A DNA stretch of 64,000 bases from Microtetraspora fusca (GCF_001570365.1 NZ_BBYK01000044.1:62001-126000); one strand, 5' to 3'. Positions 44,269-53,047 are shown, counted from the stretch's first letter. Program-made: numbers and translations. The notes: generated by a model from the sequence alone, not told the origin.

Positions 44269-44589
44269 TCACTGTCCCGAGGGCTCGACCGCGCCGCCGC
44301 GCCCGTCTACCCGGATCTGACCGGTCAACACGGCTGTCCATGTTCGCCAGGCGTGCCGGATCGGCCACCGGTGGGTCTCGAAGATCACATGTCCGCGCTC
44401 GTTCTGGATCGTCTTCCTGATGAACGCGACACCGCCGGACTGGATCAGTTCGAAGTACACCGCACGGCAGTCGCAGGTCCAGGCCAGCACCCGCTCTCGT
44501 CCCGGGGGCTGGCGGCTCAGCCATATGAGCGGCTCGGCATCCGGCTGTGGCCGTCCAAGGTGCGGGCTCAGGTGGCGTGAAGCGCTCAC
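44269..44589 (-). CDS. AICE-associated small protein
   Basis: 106 residues, unknown function. It contains PDAEPLIWLSRQPPGRERVL and WTCDCRAVYFELIQSGGVAF, a pattern I associate with small conserved AICE proteins lying near the regulator. GTG 44589 overlaps the stop of the preceding gene (GTGA), so the two are coupled. Confidence 0.65.
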   Translation of the reverse strand: MSASRHLSPHLGRPQPDAEPLIWLSRQPPGRERVLAWTCDCRAVYFELIQSGGVAFIRKTIQNERGHVIFETHRWPIRHAWRTWTAVLTGQIRVDGRGGAVEPSGQ

Positions 44590-44945
44590 GAGCCGCCGCC
44601 CTCGAAGTACGGCGAGTACGGGTGATTGCGGCGCAGTTCCTCACGGCGCAGAGCGACCCGCCGAGCGGTCGTGATCACATCGTGTGCCGGAGCGAAGGCG
44701 TACACGGGGCGGCCGTTTACCGAGGTTCGGCCAGTCGACCAGCGGAACCAGCGGCCGTTGGTCCAGACGAGCAGCTCAACCCAGACAGAGAGCAACGCGA
44801 CGCCGTGGCCCGAGTGCACATCGGCGGTGATGCCGTGCCGTAGCGCGAGGGCATCACGGAGGAGTCCGGCCGCCTGTTCGGCGGTAAGAACGGCATCAGG
44901 AGGCAGCGAGGGAAGCTCGATCGCGTCGAGGTGGAATGCGGCCAT
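44586..44945 (-). CDS. AICE-associated small protein
   Basis: 119 residues starting MAAFHLDAIELPSLPPDAVL. It is cytoplasmic, with a helical N-terminus and a beta-rich centre (GVALLSVWVELLVWTNGRWF). No family recognised. It lies 9 bp after the small zinc-finger gene and overlaps the next gene by four bases, forming a three-gene unit upstream of the GntR gene. Confidence 0.65.
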   Translation of the reverse strand: MAAFHLDAIELPSLPPDAVLTAEQAAGLLRDALALRHGITADVHSGHGVALLSVWVELLVWTNGRWFRWSTGRTSVNGRPVYAFAPAHDVITTARRVALRREELRRNHPYSPYFEGGGS

Positions 44946-44954
44946 GGCGGGACC

Positions 44955-45119
44955 TCACTCCCCCGAAACGGTGCCGCGTCCCTGGCACCCGAGGCATTCG
45001 ACCCTGACCCGCTCCCCGCTCACGGTCTCGCCGGCCCCTTCCGTGGCCACGACGACACCGCGTCGCGGACTGGCGTATTTCCAGCCCCGACCTCCGCACA
45101 GCTCACACTGCCCATCCAT
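44955..45119 (-). CDS. 54-residue DnaJ-type zinc-finger protein
   Basis: The product has two CxxCxGxG half-sites (CELCGGRGW and CLGCQGRGT) separated by about 30 residues, making one DnaJ-like zinc finger with nothing else. ATG 45119 is chosen because the conserved part begins there; a frame from 45182 would add unrelated residues. First gene of the small-protein unit. Confidence 0.6.
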   Translation of the reverse strand: MDGQCELCGGRGWKYASPRRGVVVATEGAGETVSGERVRVECLGCQGRGTVSGE

Positions 45120-45277
45120 GATCCGAGGATTTCCCGAGGGGCTGTCACGTCTCGACCGCGCGCCTGTACCGCCTGTGTTCACGCCGTCTCGTTTTGTCTC
45201 GTCTTCGTCTCCTCCTGATCGCCTCTGCTGGTTAACCTGTGGGCAGACCAGGGTTCCCGATCTCCGAGGCGCGGATC

Positions 45278-46141
45278 ATGACCGAGCAGTCGATCGTGTT
45301 GAAGTCGCTCTTACGGCAACGCCACTGGCAGACATACGGGACGTTCTGTCGCGAGTACGACAAGGCCGCCAAGAAGGTGGATCCCGCGCTTCAGGGCAGG
45401 TGGCCCAGCCGCGCCCAGCTTCACCGCTGGCTGTCCGGCGAGCTCAAAGGCCTGCCTTACTCCGACCATTGCCGCGTCCTGGAGGCCATGTTCCCCGGCC
45501 TGTCCGCCGCCGAGCTGTTCGCGCAGAGCACACCGGAGATCCCCGCCCCCAGGAGCAGCCAGGACAGGCCGATTGAGGTTCCGGAGCCCGCCGACGATCC
45601 CCAGCTCGCTGACGTGACCGCCGTGTTCAGCAGCCGTTCCGCGTTCAGCGCCGCCTACCCACCCGCGTCGCTCTTTGACGGGGCGAACGAGATCAGCGCA
45701 TGCGGCCTGTCTTTGAACGTGATCTGCCAGAGCTACCCCGACCACCAGCTCAAACGGCTACTTGAGAACGGCACCCGCATTCGCTGCCTCTTCTTGGATC
45801 CCGAGGGCGAGGCGATCAAAGCGCGCGAGCGGGAAGAGAGCTACACCGACGGCACGCTCCAGACGCTGACCGCCCTCAACATCAGCATGTTGACCCGCCT
45901 CAAAAACAGACTCGACCCCGAGGCCGCCGAACGCCTTGAGATCCACGTCTACGACGAGACCATCCGGTTCAACATCCTGATCGTGGACGGCACGACATGC
46001 GTGGTTCAGCCGTACCTGCCAGCGGCCCGCGGAGTCGACTCACCTACGCTCGTCATCACCGACAACACCGCCGCTGACGGCCTGTTTCCCGTCTTCGATC
46101 AGGTCTTCACCTCTATGTGGGAGCGGAGCAAACCCGTATGA
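45278..46141 (+). CDS. DUF5919-like regulator with HTH
   Basis: A 287-residue protein. The N-terminal 70 residues look like a helix-turn-helix (PALQGRWPSRAQLHRWLSGE, then LKGLPYSDHCRVLEAMFP). The C-terminal part (FDGANEISACGLSLNVICQS, then HQLKRLLENGTRIRCLFLDP) matches DUF5919, a phospholipase-D-like ligand domain. ATG 45278 is chosen at the start of the conserved part. Its stop overlaps the inositol-phosphatase gene (ATGA), so the two work together. The effector may be a phosphorylated metabolite. Confidence 0.75.
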   Translation: MTEQSIVLKSLLRQRHWQTYGTFCREYDKAAKKVDPALQGRWPSRAQLHRWLSGELKGLPYSDHCRVLEAMFPGLSAAELFAQSTPEIPAPRSSQDRPIEVPEPADDPQLADVTAVFSSRSAFSAAYPPASLFDGANEISACGLSLNVICQSYPDHQLKRLLENGTRIRCLFLDPEGEAIKAREREESYTDGTLQTLTALNISMLTRLKNRLDPEAAERLEIHVYDETIRFNILIVDGTTCVVQPYLPAARGVDSPTLVITDNTAADGLFPVFDQVFTSMWERSKPV

Positions 46142-46950
46142 CCGTTGACGCCCGCGCGCTACTGCCCATAGCCGAGCAGGCCGTCACCATCGCCAGTGAA
46201 ATCGTCCGAACCAGGCTCCCCGGAACCGTCACCACCAAAGGCGACCGCGACATGGTCACCGAAGTGGACTACGCCGTCGAGCACGCCGTACGCGAGTTCC
46301 TGTCCCGCGAGACACCCCAGATCGGGTTTCTCGGCGAAGAGGAAGGCATCAGCAGCACCGGGCACGGCCTCATGTGGGCGCTCGATCCGGTGGACGGCAC
46401 CGCCAACTTCACCCACGGCATCCCGCTCTGTGGCATCTCCCTTGGTCTCGTGGACCACGACCGATCGATCCTCGGAGTAATCGACCTGCCGTTCCTCGGC
46501 TCGCGGTACGCCGCAGCCGAAGGAGCCGGCGCCACCGCCAACGGCCAGCCGATCAACGCCAGCGGCACAGATGCTCTGGATACCGCGATCGTGTCCGTAG
46601 GGGACTACGCCGTCGGCAACGGCGCGGAAGCCAAGAACCGGGTACGTCTGCCCCTGAACTACCAGCTCGCCACCCGAGTGCAGCGAGTCCGAATGTTCGG
46701 ATCAGCCGCCGTCGACCTCGCCTGGGTCGCCGAAGGCAAGACCGACGCCTGCATCATGCTGTCCAACAACCCCTGGGACACCGCCGCAGGCGTCCTCATC
46801 GCCCGCGAAGCCGGAGCAATCGTCACCGACATCGACGGAAGCCCTCATAGCACTAAAGCCCGAGCCACAATCGCCGCCACCCCCAAAATCGTCGCCGAAC
46901 TCGTCGAACTGGCCGCAGCCGCCGAAAAAGATGCAGGCCGCATACTCTAG
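46138..46950 (+). CDS. Inositol monophosphatase family protein
   Basis: A 270-residue sugar-phosphatase. Metal-binding motifs are intact: GEEEG (about residue 70), DPVDGTANFTHG (about 83) and WDTAAGVLIAREAGA near the C-terminus. ATG 46138 overlaps the DUF5919-like gene stop. This regulator-phosphatase pair is cargo of the AICE; it may produce or remove a small-molecule signal, as Nudix hydrolases do in pSAM2, but the substrate is unknown. Confidence 0.87.
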   Translation: MTVDARALLPIAEQAVTIASEIVRTRLPGTVTTKGDRDMVTEVDYAVEHAVREFLSRETPQIGFLGEEEGISSTGHGLMWALDPVDGTANFTHGIPLCGISLGLVDHDRSILGVIDLPFLGSRYAAAEGAGATANGQPINASGTDALDTAIVSVGDYAVGNGAEAKNRVRLPLNYQLATRVQRVRMFGSAAVDLAWVAEGKTDACIMLSNNPWDTAAGVLIAREAGAIVTDIDGSPHSTKARATIAATPKIVAELVELAAAAEKDAGRIL

Positions 46951-47020
46951 CAAGGCGGCGATCACGGCTATACATTAGATCGACCCACCGACCTACTCCT
47001 AAATACATAGGGCGGCATAA

Positions 47021-48373
47021 TTGGCCAGAATCCCCGCAGAGACCGCAAAGACTCGAATGATTGAGCGCAATCTCTGGCCAATAGCCGTATATAAGAACAC
47101 GCAAGACAAATGGCTGTGCGTATGCATGAACTGCGGCGAGTTTGTCGAGCCGCGATACAACAATGTCGTCAATAAAGGTGCTGGAGGGTGTCGGCCATGT
47201 GGAACGGCGACCACAACCAGCAAGTTGACGATGAATCCAGCAGTCGCAAAAATGAAAATGATTTCCTGCGGCGTCTGGCCGGTGTCGGCATTTAAAAGAA
47301 CGCTCGCACCTTGGCTGTGTGTCTGCATGGAGTGCGGTGAATTTGTTAAACCGAGCTACGCCAACGTTGTAACCAAGGGCCAGGGTGGATGTCAGCCCTG
47401 TGCAACCCGGTCCAGAACCGTCGATCCCAGCGAAGCCAAACAAGCGATGATAGACCGTGGCGTCTGGCCAATCGCAAGCTTCAGAAATACGAGCGATAAG
47501 TGGCTCTCAGTATGCATGGAGTGCGGGGAGTTTGTCACCCCCCGATACAACTCCGTCGTACACAAGGGTAACGGCGGCTGCGCGCCTTGCGGGCGAAGAG
47601 AAATCGACCCCGTGCAGGCAAAGTCATTCATGATTTCGAAGGGCATGTGGCCAGTCGAGGAGTTTGTGACTGGCAACGCTCCTTGGCTATGCATATGTAT
47701 GGACTGTGGAGAATTTATCACGCCGCGTTACGGGGTGACGCGTTATCGCGGGTCCGGATGTAAGTTCTGCGCCAAGAAGGCACTCAATCCAGAAGTGGCG
47801 AAAGCCAGGATGATTGAGCGCGGATATTGGCCCATCGCGAGGATAATTGGCTCCCATGACCGCATCCTCTGTGTCTGCATGAAATGCGGGGAATTCAACT
47901 CACCGCGCTACGATAGCCTTGTAAGTGGAATTCAGGGAGGCTGTCTTGTCTGCGCAAAGAGTGGTTTCAAGGTAGCCGAGCCAGCATCTATATATCTGCT
48001 ACGCCACGAGCTCTGGAAAGCCGCAAAAGTCGGCATCTGCAACGTGGGAAGTGGTCGCCTAGCTAAGCACGAACGATTAGGATGGGCTGCGCATAGGACC
48101 TATTCGTTCGATACAGGAGAATCCGCCTGGCTCGTGGAACAAGAAGTGCTGAGGACTTGGCGTTCCCGAGGCGACGATTGGGGGCCAGTCCTTCCATTCG
48201 ACTCCGAAAAATACGACGGATATACCGAGACCGTCTCTCTGTCCCGGCAAAACGGTGATAGTACCTCCATCGAAAGTCTCTGGGAAGACGTGATGAGGGC
48301 CACCAAGCAAGTGATGGACGACCGTCTTGTCGCCGCAGAGGCTGCAGAACTTGCTGCCGAATTACCCTTGTAA
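47021..48373 (+). CDS. Five zinc-ribbon repeats fused to a GIY-YIG-like nuclease domain
   Basis: A 450-residue AICE cargo protein. Five repeats of about 60-67 residues each contain WPI/WPV, then C-x2-C in (C)MxCGEF followed by PRY, then GGCxxC. Zinc pairs are at Cys35/38 with 57/60, 102/105 with 124/127, 165/168 with 187/190, 226/229 with 247/250, and 286/289 with 308/311. Residues 322-380 then fit GIY-YIG: IYLL (324), KVGI (336), Arg346, His350, GW (354) and a Glu-rich helix WLVEQEVLRTW. TTG 47021 is the likely start. Composition is AT-richer than the neighbours. Probably a DNA-recognising endonuclease. Confidence 0.7.
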   Translation: MARIPAETAKTRMIERNLWPIAVYKNTQDKWLCVCMNCGEFVEPRYNNVVNKGAGGCRPCGTATTTSKLTMNPAVAKMKMISCGVWPVSAFKRTLAPWLCVCMECGEFVKPSYANVVTKGQGGCQPCATRSRTVDPSEAKQAMIDRGVWPIASFRNTSDKWLSVCMECGEFVTPRYNSVVHKGNGGCAPCGRREIDPVQAKSFMISKGMWPVEEFVTGNAPWLCICMDCGEFITPRYGVTRYRGSGCKFCAKKALNPEVAKARMIERGYWPIARIIGSHDRILCVCMKCGEFNSPRYDSLVSGIQGGCLVCAKSGFKVAEPASIYLLRHELWKAAKVGICNVGSGRLAKHERLGWAAHRTYSFDTGESAWLVEQEVLRTWRSRGDDWGPVLPFDSEKYDGYTETVSLSRQNGDSTSIESLWEDVMRATKQVMDDRLVAAEAAELAAELPL

Positions 48374-48511
48374 GGATCAAGGGCGGCGCTGCGCGCCGCC
48401 TCGCGGCCCTGCGCCCGCTCGGCGGCCGGGCATGCGGCCTGGGGGCCGGTCCCGACCGCCGGCAGCTCGGGCCGCCAGCGACGGGAAAGCGGGCCGCTAT
48501 CCTGCTGCATC

Positions 48512-48898
48512 ATGCGGCCATGGCGACACGTAGACGGGCGCTTCCTCTACCTTCCGGCCAGTCAAGACGTCTGGGACCAGTTGCGGGCCCGGCTGGAACT
48601 CGCCCAACGACTCAGCGGCACAGTCGTCTGGGTTCCCCACCCCGGCGCGATAGGCATCGGCGTGGATGTCGACCTCCCAATCGGCGGCTTCGTCGACGTC
48701 CTTCTGCTGCCCCGCGACACCACCCACTGGCCTCTCGAAGGCACCCAGATGGAGTTCTACATCTGGTGGATAGACGAATATCCACAGATCCGCCTCCTAC
48801 CCGCCGACCCCCATCGTCGCCGCGAAGACTTCGACGAGTGGATCTCCGGCCAGAACGGTCCGGCCGCTGCCACCTTCCGCACCCACCACAGCGCATAG
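48512..48898 (+). CDS. Hypothetical protein
   Basis: 128 residues starting MRPWRHVDGRFLYLPASQDV, with a hydrophobic beta-strand-rich centre (FVDVLLLPRD, MEFYIWWIDEYPQIRLLPAD). GC-rich codon use differs from the preceding nuclease gene. No ribosome-binding site stands out, and I do not recognise the family. Confidence 0.5.
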   Translation: MRPWRHVDGRFLYLPASQDVWDQLRARLELAQRLSGTVVWVPHPGAIGIGVDVDLPIGGFVDVLLLPRDTTHWPLEGTQMEFYIWWIDEYPQIRLLPADPHRRREDFDEWISGQNGPAAATFRTHHSA

Positions 48899-49225
48899 GG
48901 CGGTTTTGCATTCACGAACCCTGTCTCCGACGGGAGCCTCGGCTCCGGGATGATCGCCCGAGCGTGAGCCGGAGTCCGTAGCTGGCTGAGGTGGAAGCCT
49001 GATCGCCCCGCCTGCCACGACCCAGGCAAGCCCAGCAGACCGACTCCTACGGCTCAAGCCCGTCTGTGACCGTTGGCGTCCAATGGCCGAGGAACGAGTT
49101 CCGGGCTAACGTACACGCAAAGACGGGCTTGCCCCTCCGTCGCCGGCCCACTGCCCCTTCGGGGTGGGTCGAGGCATACGGGAAGATCAGGCAGGAGGAG
49201 GTGCGGCTTGTCGCCGAGGAGTCGG
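48899..49225. other. Intergenic region, nothing recognised
   Basis: No frame here has both a start signal and coding bias. No tRNA, repeat or strong hairpin was seen. Confidence 0.4.
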
Positions 49226-49459
49226 ATGCCGCGGGCGCTGAAAGTTGATTTGCTGACGCTCTTGGGGTGTTTTCTGGGCCTGGTGCTCGTGGATCTCTTG
49301 GATGAGCCTGTGGAGGCAAGCGGTTGGCACGCGGTAAGCGTGACCTTGGCTGTTCTAGCGTGGATGTTCTCGTTCGCGATCATCATCTCCTTCGTATTCG
49401 CTGTTGTGGATAGTCTGAAGATGATCACGAAAGGCCGGCGCGAGCGAACTCGCGACTGA
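49226..49459 (+). CDS. Small two-helix membrane protein
   Basis: 77 residues with two membrane helices (LLTLLGCFLGLVLVDLL and AVLAWMFSFAIIISFVFAVV) and a basic C-terminus. ATG 49226 has GAGGAG at the right distance. It is the last gene before attR. Function unknown; SpdB-like spreading proteins of AICEs are also small and membranous, but no specific similarity is visible. Confidence 0.55.
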   Translation: MPRALKVDLLTLLGCFLGLVLVDLLDEPVEASGWHAVSVTLAVLAWMFSFAIIISFVFAVVDSLKMITKGRRERTRD

Positions 49460-49978
49460 TCTTGATCCCTGCCCTGCAGAACCTCCGGGGGTTGCAGTTT
49501 GAGTTGCAGTTCCGAGTGATCCAGATCCGTTCAAATCAGACCAGCCATGCGCGCCGACCTGCATTGAACTGTCCGGAACCATGATCCGCCGAGCTTTTAA
49601 TCCGTAGGTTCAGGGTTCGAATCCCTGGCGCCCCACCACTCCATACCCCATCTGACGTGGGGTTTCTCGACCAGGCATGACCTCGGATCGAGAAGTTGAT
49701 CTCGTTTGGTTGCTCGTTGTTTGCTCGCGGGCACGGATCGGGCACGCGGTAGATCGTTTAGACCGCCCATGTCAGGGCAGACCCGAGAGACGATCAAGAG
49801 AAGATCACAACCGAAGACCTCTCGGGGCACCCACGCCCGACGATGGCATGCCAACCGTCAAGGATCGTCTCAACGTACTCTGCTGGACTTACGGCCTCCT
49901 GAACCAGCGGACGGATAATCCGCTGGTGAAGCTGCTCAGCCGATGTTCACCCGCGAGGTGTGCTTTCTCACCCTGGTG
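49460..49978. other. Right end of the AICE and junction
   Basis: Contains attR (49595-49640) followed by a short hairpin ACCCCA/TGGGGT at about 49645-49663, then sequence with no supported gene up to the lipoprotein gene. Confidence 0.6.
49595..49640 (+). repeat. attR, 46-bp direct repeat of tRNA-Lys 3' half
   Basis: Identical over 46 bp to 35467-35512, from the anticodon loop through CCA plus one base. The 5' half of a tRNA is absent, so this is the displaced 3' end marking the right boundary of the element. Confidence 0.9.
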
Positions 49979-50467
49979 TTACATGCCGGGGCGGACGTCC
50001 ACCTTCACAAACGCGTTGTAGCAGTAGCACGGCTCGGCTTCGATCGGCGGGTATTCGGGGAAGGTAGCCTCTCCACGGCCGACAACCTGCCCCTTCCTGT
50101 TCTTTACGACAACTCGGACGGGCATGCGCGAGTAGTCGATGGCCTGTCCAGGAAGGTTGACGTTGAAGACGATGTCCTGGGCTCCGGCCGGGGTGCTGAG
50201 CCCCTGGGCAGGGGTGGGGAACATAGACGAGCTGGGAACGATCAATGGCCCTTCCCTGCAAATGTCATGTGCGTCGCAGAGTTGATAGGTGAGGCCGGAT
50301 CTCACGATCGAGTGATGCACGGTGAGCTGGACCCTGTGTCCCGCGCACGGTTTGCAGGCAGGGGTCGTCCCGCATCCCGTCAGCGCCGCCGCTACCACGG
50401 CGGCGCAGAGCAGCGTACGGAATGTCGGCGGTTGCGACTCGGGTTTTCGATGCGCTGCTGTGATCAT
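49979..50467 (-). CDS. Lipoprotein (copy A)
   Basis: 162 residues starting at ATG 50467 behind GGAGG. A lipobox AALTGC is followed by PACKPCAGH and a beta-rich domain ending VKVDVRPGM. It is paralogous to the gene at 51958: shared blocks include YQLCDAHDICREG versus YELCDARDFCRKG, RMPVRVVVKNRKGQVVGRGE versus RMAVRAVIKDKKGRIIGRGQ, and TFPEYPP. Function unknown. Confidence 0.75.
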   Translation of the reverse strand: MITAAHRKPESQPPTFRTLLCAAVVAAALTGCGTTPACKPCAGHRVQLTVHHSIVRSGLTYQLCDAHDICREGPLIVPSSSMFPTPAQGLSTPAGAQDIVFNVNLPGQAIDYSRMPVRVVVKNRKGQVVGRGEATFPEYPPIEAEPCYCYNAFVKVDVRPGM

Positions 50468-50626
50468 GTTTGCCTCCGTGGATACATCGGCTCGGAGTGG
50501 CGCATCGTTCCTCACCTTGAGCGCGTCTGGGTCACGAGAAGACTGCGGGCCCGTGGGCGGCACCCGATGGCGCCTCCCACGGGCCCGCAGCGCTTTCTCG
50601 TTCTACGGCATGCGGTACTTGCTCAA

Positions 50627-51823
50627 TTACCTCCGCCCCTGCAGGCACCGGCAGTCACCGGCGTTTTGCGGCGGGATACCGAAGGCCGAGTCTGGAAGCC
50701 GTTTGAAGAGGTACCCGGCCTCCTCTGCCTGCTTACGGAACTTGGACAGCTCCTTGTCTGTCAGGACACGAGACGGGGCGGCAGGCTGCTGCCGGACCCT
50801 GAGCGGAGACGAGGCCGCAGCTTCCAACCCACCATTGGCCGCGACAACCCGGAAGCTGTAGTTGGTAGGCCCGCCGAACAGATAGCCCATGGTGAAGCCG
50901 GGATCAAGCGTTGTGGCTTCCAGAGGAAAAGGCACCCGGACCCAGTCAGCGTTGCTTTGCGTGTGCTGGAAGTACTCGATCCAGTACCCAACCGCGCCAA
51001 AGGAGGGATTCCAGGTGAACCGAGCCTCGGCGGGACCCGTCTGCCAGGCATCGATCATTGATACGACCGGCGGCGTACCTCTGCCGGTGTGCGCGGGCAG
51101 CGCTCCTCCGGGCACACCCGGTCCGACGGCATTGGCGCTGGCGACAGCAATGTTGTAGCGGTGGTCCGTGGCAAGGCCCGTGTAGGTGTAGCTGGTCCCG
51201 GTGACGGTCACGGAGGGCAGCCAGGCTCCGGTGGTCTGGTCCTGTCCGTAGACCTCGTACTTCGTCGCACCGGGGGTCGCCTTCCACGTCACCTCGACAC
51301 TGGTCTGGCCCGGTATCAACTTCACCCCCTCGGTCTGCGGCGGGGTCTGCGGGTCGGCTACCGCCGAGGCGACTGGTGAAGCGGGACCCCCCTGGTAACC
51401 GTGGACCGGAGTGACCTTGTATTCGTAGGTGTGTCCCTTGAACAAGCTGCCGGATAACCAGTTGTCATTAGCGACCGGGTAGGGAAGCTTGTTGAACGAC
51501 GACTCACCTGCGGTCACATCGCGTGTGTGGATGTAGTAGCCGCCTGCACCGTAGACCCTGTCCCACTTGAGCTGGATGCCTTCCGGTACGGCCTGTGCCG
51601 TCATCCATTGCGGCGCGGTTAGGGTGATGCCGGGCACGTCGGAAGGGATGGACCCGAACGGCGAGCCGATCGAGAGATGAGCCGCGAAGGCGTCAGCAAA
51701 CGCCTTGGCGATTTTGTACTCGCCAAGGCCGTTCGGATGCAGTCCGTCGTAAGCGTCGCTCGCATGGTTGAACGTTTCGCACGACAGGTTCTCCCTGATG
51801 GCGTAGTAGTTGCAGAAAGCCAT
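50627..51823 (-). pseudogene. 5'-truncated SGNH hydrolase with fibronectin type III domains
   Basis: The frame encodes about 400 residues. It opens near the end of an SGNH/GDSL hydrolase domain: block V is visible in AYDGLHPNGLGEYKIAKAFA with the catalytic Asp and His. Three fibronectin-III-like modules follow (PEGIQLKWDRVYGAGGYYIH; TSVEVTWKATPGATKYEVYG; EARFTWNPSFGAVGYWIEYF). The nucleophile Ser block and signal peptide are missing, and upstream sequence is unrelated. It is a decapitated extracellular esterase lying between the two paralogous lipoproteins. Confidence 0.72.
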
Positions 51824-51957
51824 GGCTAAAAAATGGGGGAATTCGGGCAAATTTGGCAGTGATTGCCGCGAACAGTAGACATCGGGAAAGTGTCCGATTC
51901 AATATCTATTGGTCTCGCGAAATTCTGCCGCGAATTGGAGCTTTGGTAAGGTTTGTT

Positions 51958-52449
51958 TCAGGAGCTGGGATAGATGTCCAGCTGCACGGATGCGTTGTCG
52001 CAGGAGCAGGGGTCAGCAGCTTCGACGGGCGGATATTCAGGGAAAGTCGCTTGCCCGCGACCAATGATCCGCCCCTTTTTGTCTTTGATGACTGCGCGGA
52101 CGGCCATCCGCGAGTAGTCCGTAGCCTTCCCCGGGAGATCGACGAAGCCGAGAGGAATCTGGATTTCGGTACTTAGGTCGGTTCCCTCGGCAGGCGCGGG
52201 GAAGCGGGAGGAGCCGGCAAGGGGCAAGTGCCCTTTCCGGCAGAAGTCACGTGCGTCACAGAGTTCGTATGTGTGTTCAGGGCTTACGATCGACCGATAC
52301 GCGGTGAGCTCCACACCGCTTCCAGGGCACGGACCGCAGCTGGGAGTGCCCCGAGTGCACCCAGACAGCAGTGACAAGCTCACGGCCATGTGCAACAGCA
52401 CACGGAAGCTCGGCGGTCGCGACGCGCCCTTTTCCTGCGCTGCCTTCAT
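51958..52449 (-). CDS. Lipoprotein (copy B)
   Basis: 163 residues from ATG 52449, preceded by GAGGAA. Lipobox LLSGC, then SCGPCPGSG and a domain clearly paralogous to copy A at 49979-50467. In transcription order this gene, the SGNH remnant and copy A lie head to tail, suggesting an ancestral tandem duplication of a lipoprotein/esterase unit. Confidence 0.75.
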   Translation of the reverse strand: MKAAQEKGASRPPSFRVLLHMAVSLSLLSGCTRGTPSCGPCPGSGVELTAYRSIVSPEHTYELCDARDFCRKGHLPLAGSSRFPAPAEGTDLSTEIQIPLGFVDLPGKATDYSRMAVRAVIKDKKGRIIGRGQATFPEYPPVEAADPCSCDNASVQLDIYPSS

Positions 52450-52897
52450 CACGCTTCCTCCAGCAGGCACATCACGTCTTCCAGGTAAATCCGGATGGAG
52501 AAGTGGTCGTGCGCGATCAGTGGCTGGGTAGCGGGTCCATCGAGCTCGTTGCGCCAGCTGATTGCGGCCGTTACGCATGCTCAACGGCTCGTATCGAATG
52601 CCCTCGATGTCCGCCTACCCATAGCCTTCCAGGTCAACTTGTTCAGTTTGGCCCGAGCTCCCCCAGAGGCTGACTGGCCGAGCGTGACGAGTTAGCGGCA
52701 GCTGACGATGCCGGGATTGCTGTTATGGCTCTTATGCCATGAGGATCGACGTGGCGACCGAGGTCGCCTGTGCTCTCACTACGGATTGCCTCTCAAGCCA
52801 TGTCGAGTGCACACCGTAAACATGGAGCAACCCAGCGCTAATTGTCTTGTTTTGTCACAGTTCGATGATCGCTTGGGGTGTTAAAAAATATCAAGTG

Positions 52898-52926
52898 TTG
52901 ACCTCTGTCTTGCGACGTGATACCTT
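52898..52926 (+). promoter_or_regulatory. Sigma-A-like promoter with no downstream protein gene
   Basis: TTGACC (52898-52903), a 17-bp spacer and TACCTT (52921-52926) fit a vegetative promoter on the plus strand. The next plus-strand feature is the hairpin at 52994, so the transcript would be about 90 nt. Confidence 0.5.
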
Positions 52927-52993
52927 TCAGATTTTTCTCTTATTTCACTCCATCGCGCTGTTGGCCCGACCCATACGGGTCTATTAAGACTTC

Positions 52994-53020
52994 GGGCCCG
53001 CTGGCGATTCCAGCGGGCCC
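52994..53020. terminator. 11-bp GC-rich hairpin
   Basis: GGGCCCGCTGG pairs perfectly with CCAGCGGGCCC around a 5-base loop. It lies 28 bp past the stop of the truncated integrase on the minus strand and could terminate transcripts from either side. Confidence 0.7.
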
Positions 53021-53047
53021 GGGAGGCAATTCTGGGCGGAAGGCCGA

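Larger units (their letters stand above)
35512..49640. mobile_element. pSAM2-like integrative and conjugative element (AICE) in tRNA-Lys
   Basis: A 14.1-kb element lies between perfect 46-bp att repeats. It contains int next to attL, xis, a HUH Rep, an FtsK-like DNA translocase for transfer, a Pra-like activator and a GntR (KorSA-like) repressor, which are the diagnostic modules of actinomycete integrative and conjugative elements. Cargo lies at 42.2-43.3 and 45.3-49.5 kb. Because both att sites and all core modules look intact, the element may still be mobile. Confidence 0.88.
52450..53047. other. AT-rich gap with a promoter and hairpin but no gene
   Basis: A 598-bp gap. A plus-strand promoter-like pair and a strong hairpin are listed separately. 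No protein frame is convincing. Confidence 0.5.

Noticed and set aside
49054-49428. Minus-strand frames opposite the small membrane protein
   Set aside because: The plus-strand gene has a good GAGGAG site and two clear membrane helices.
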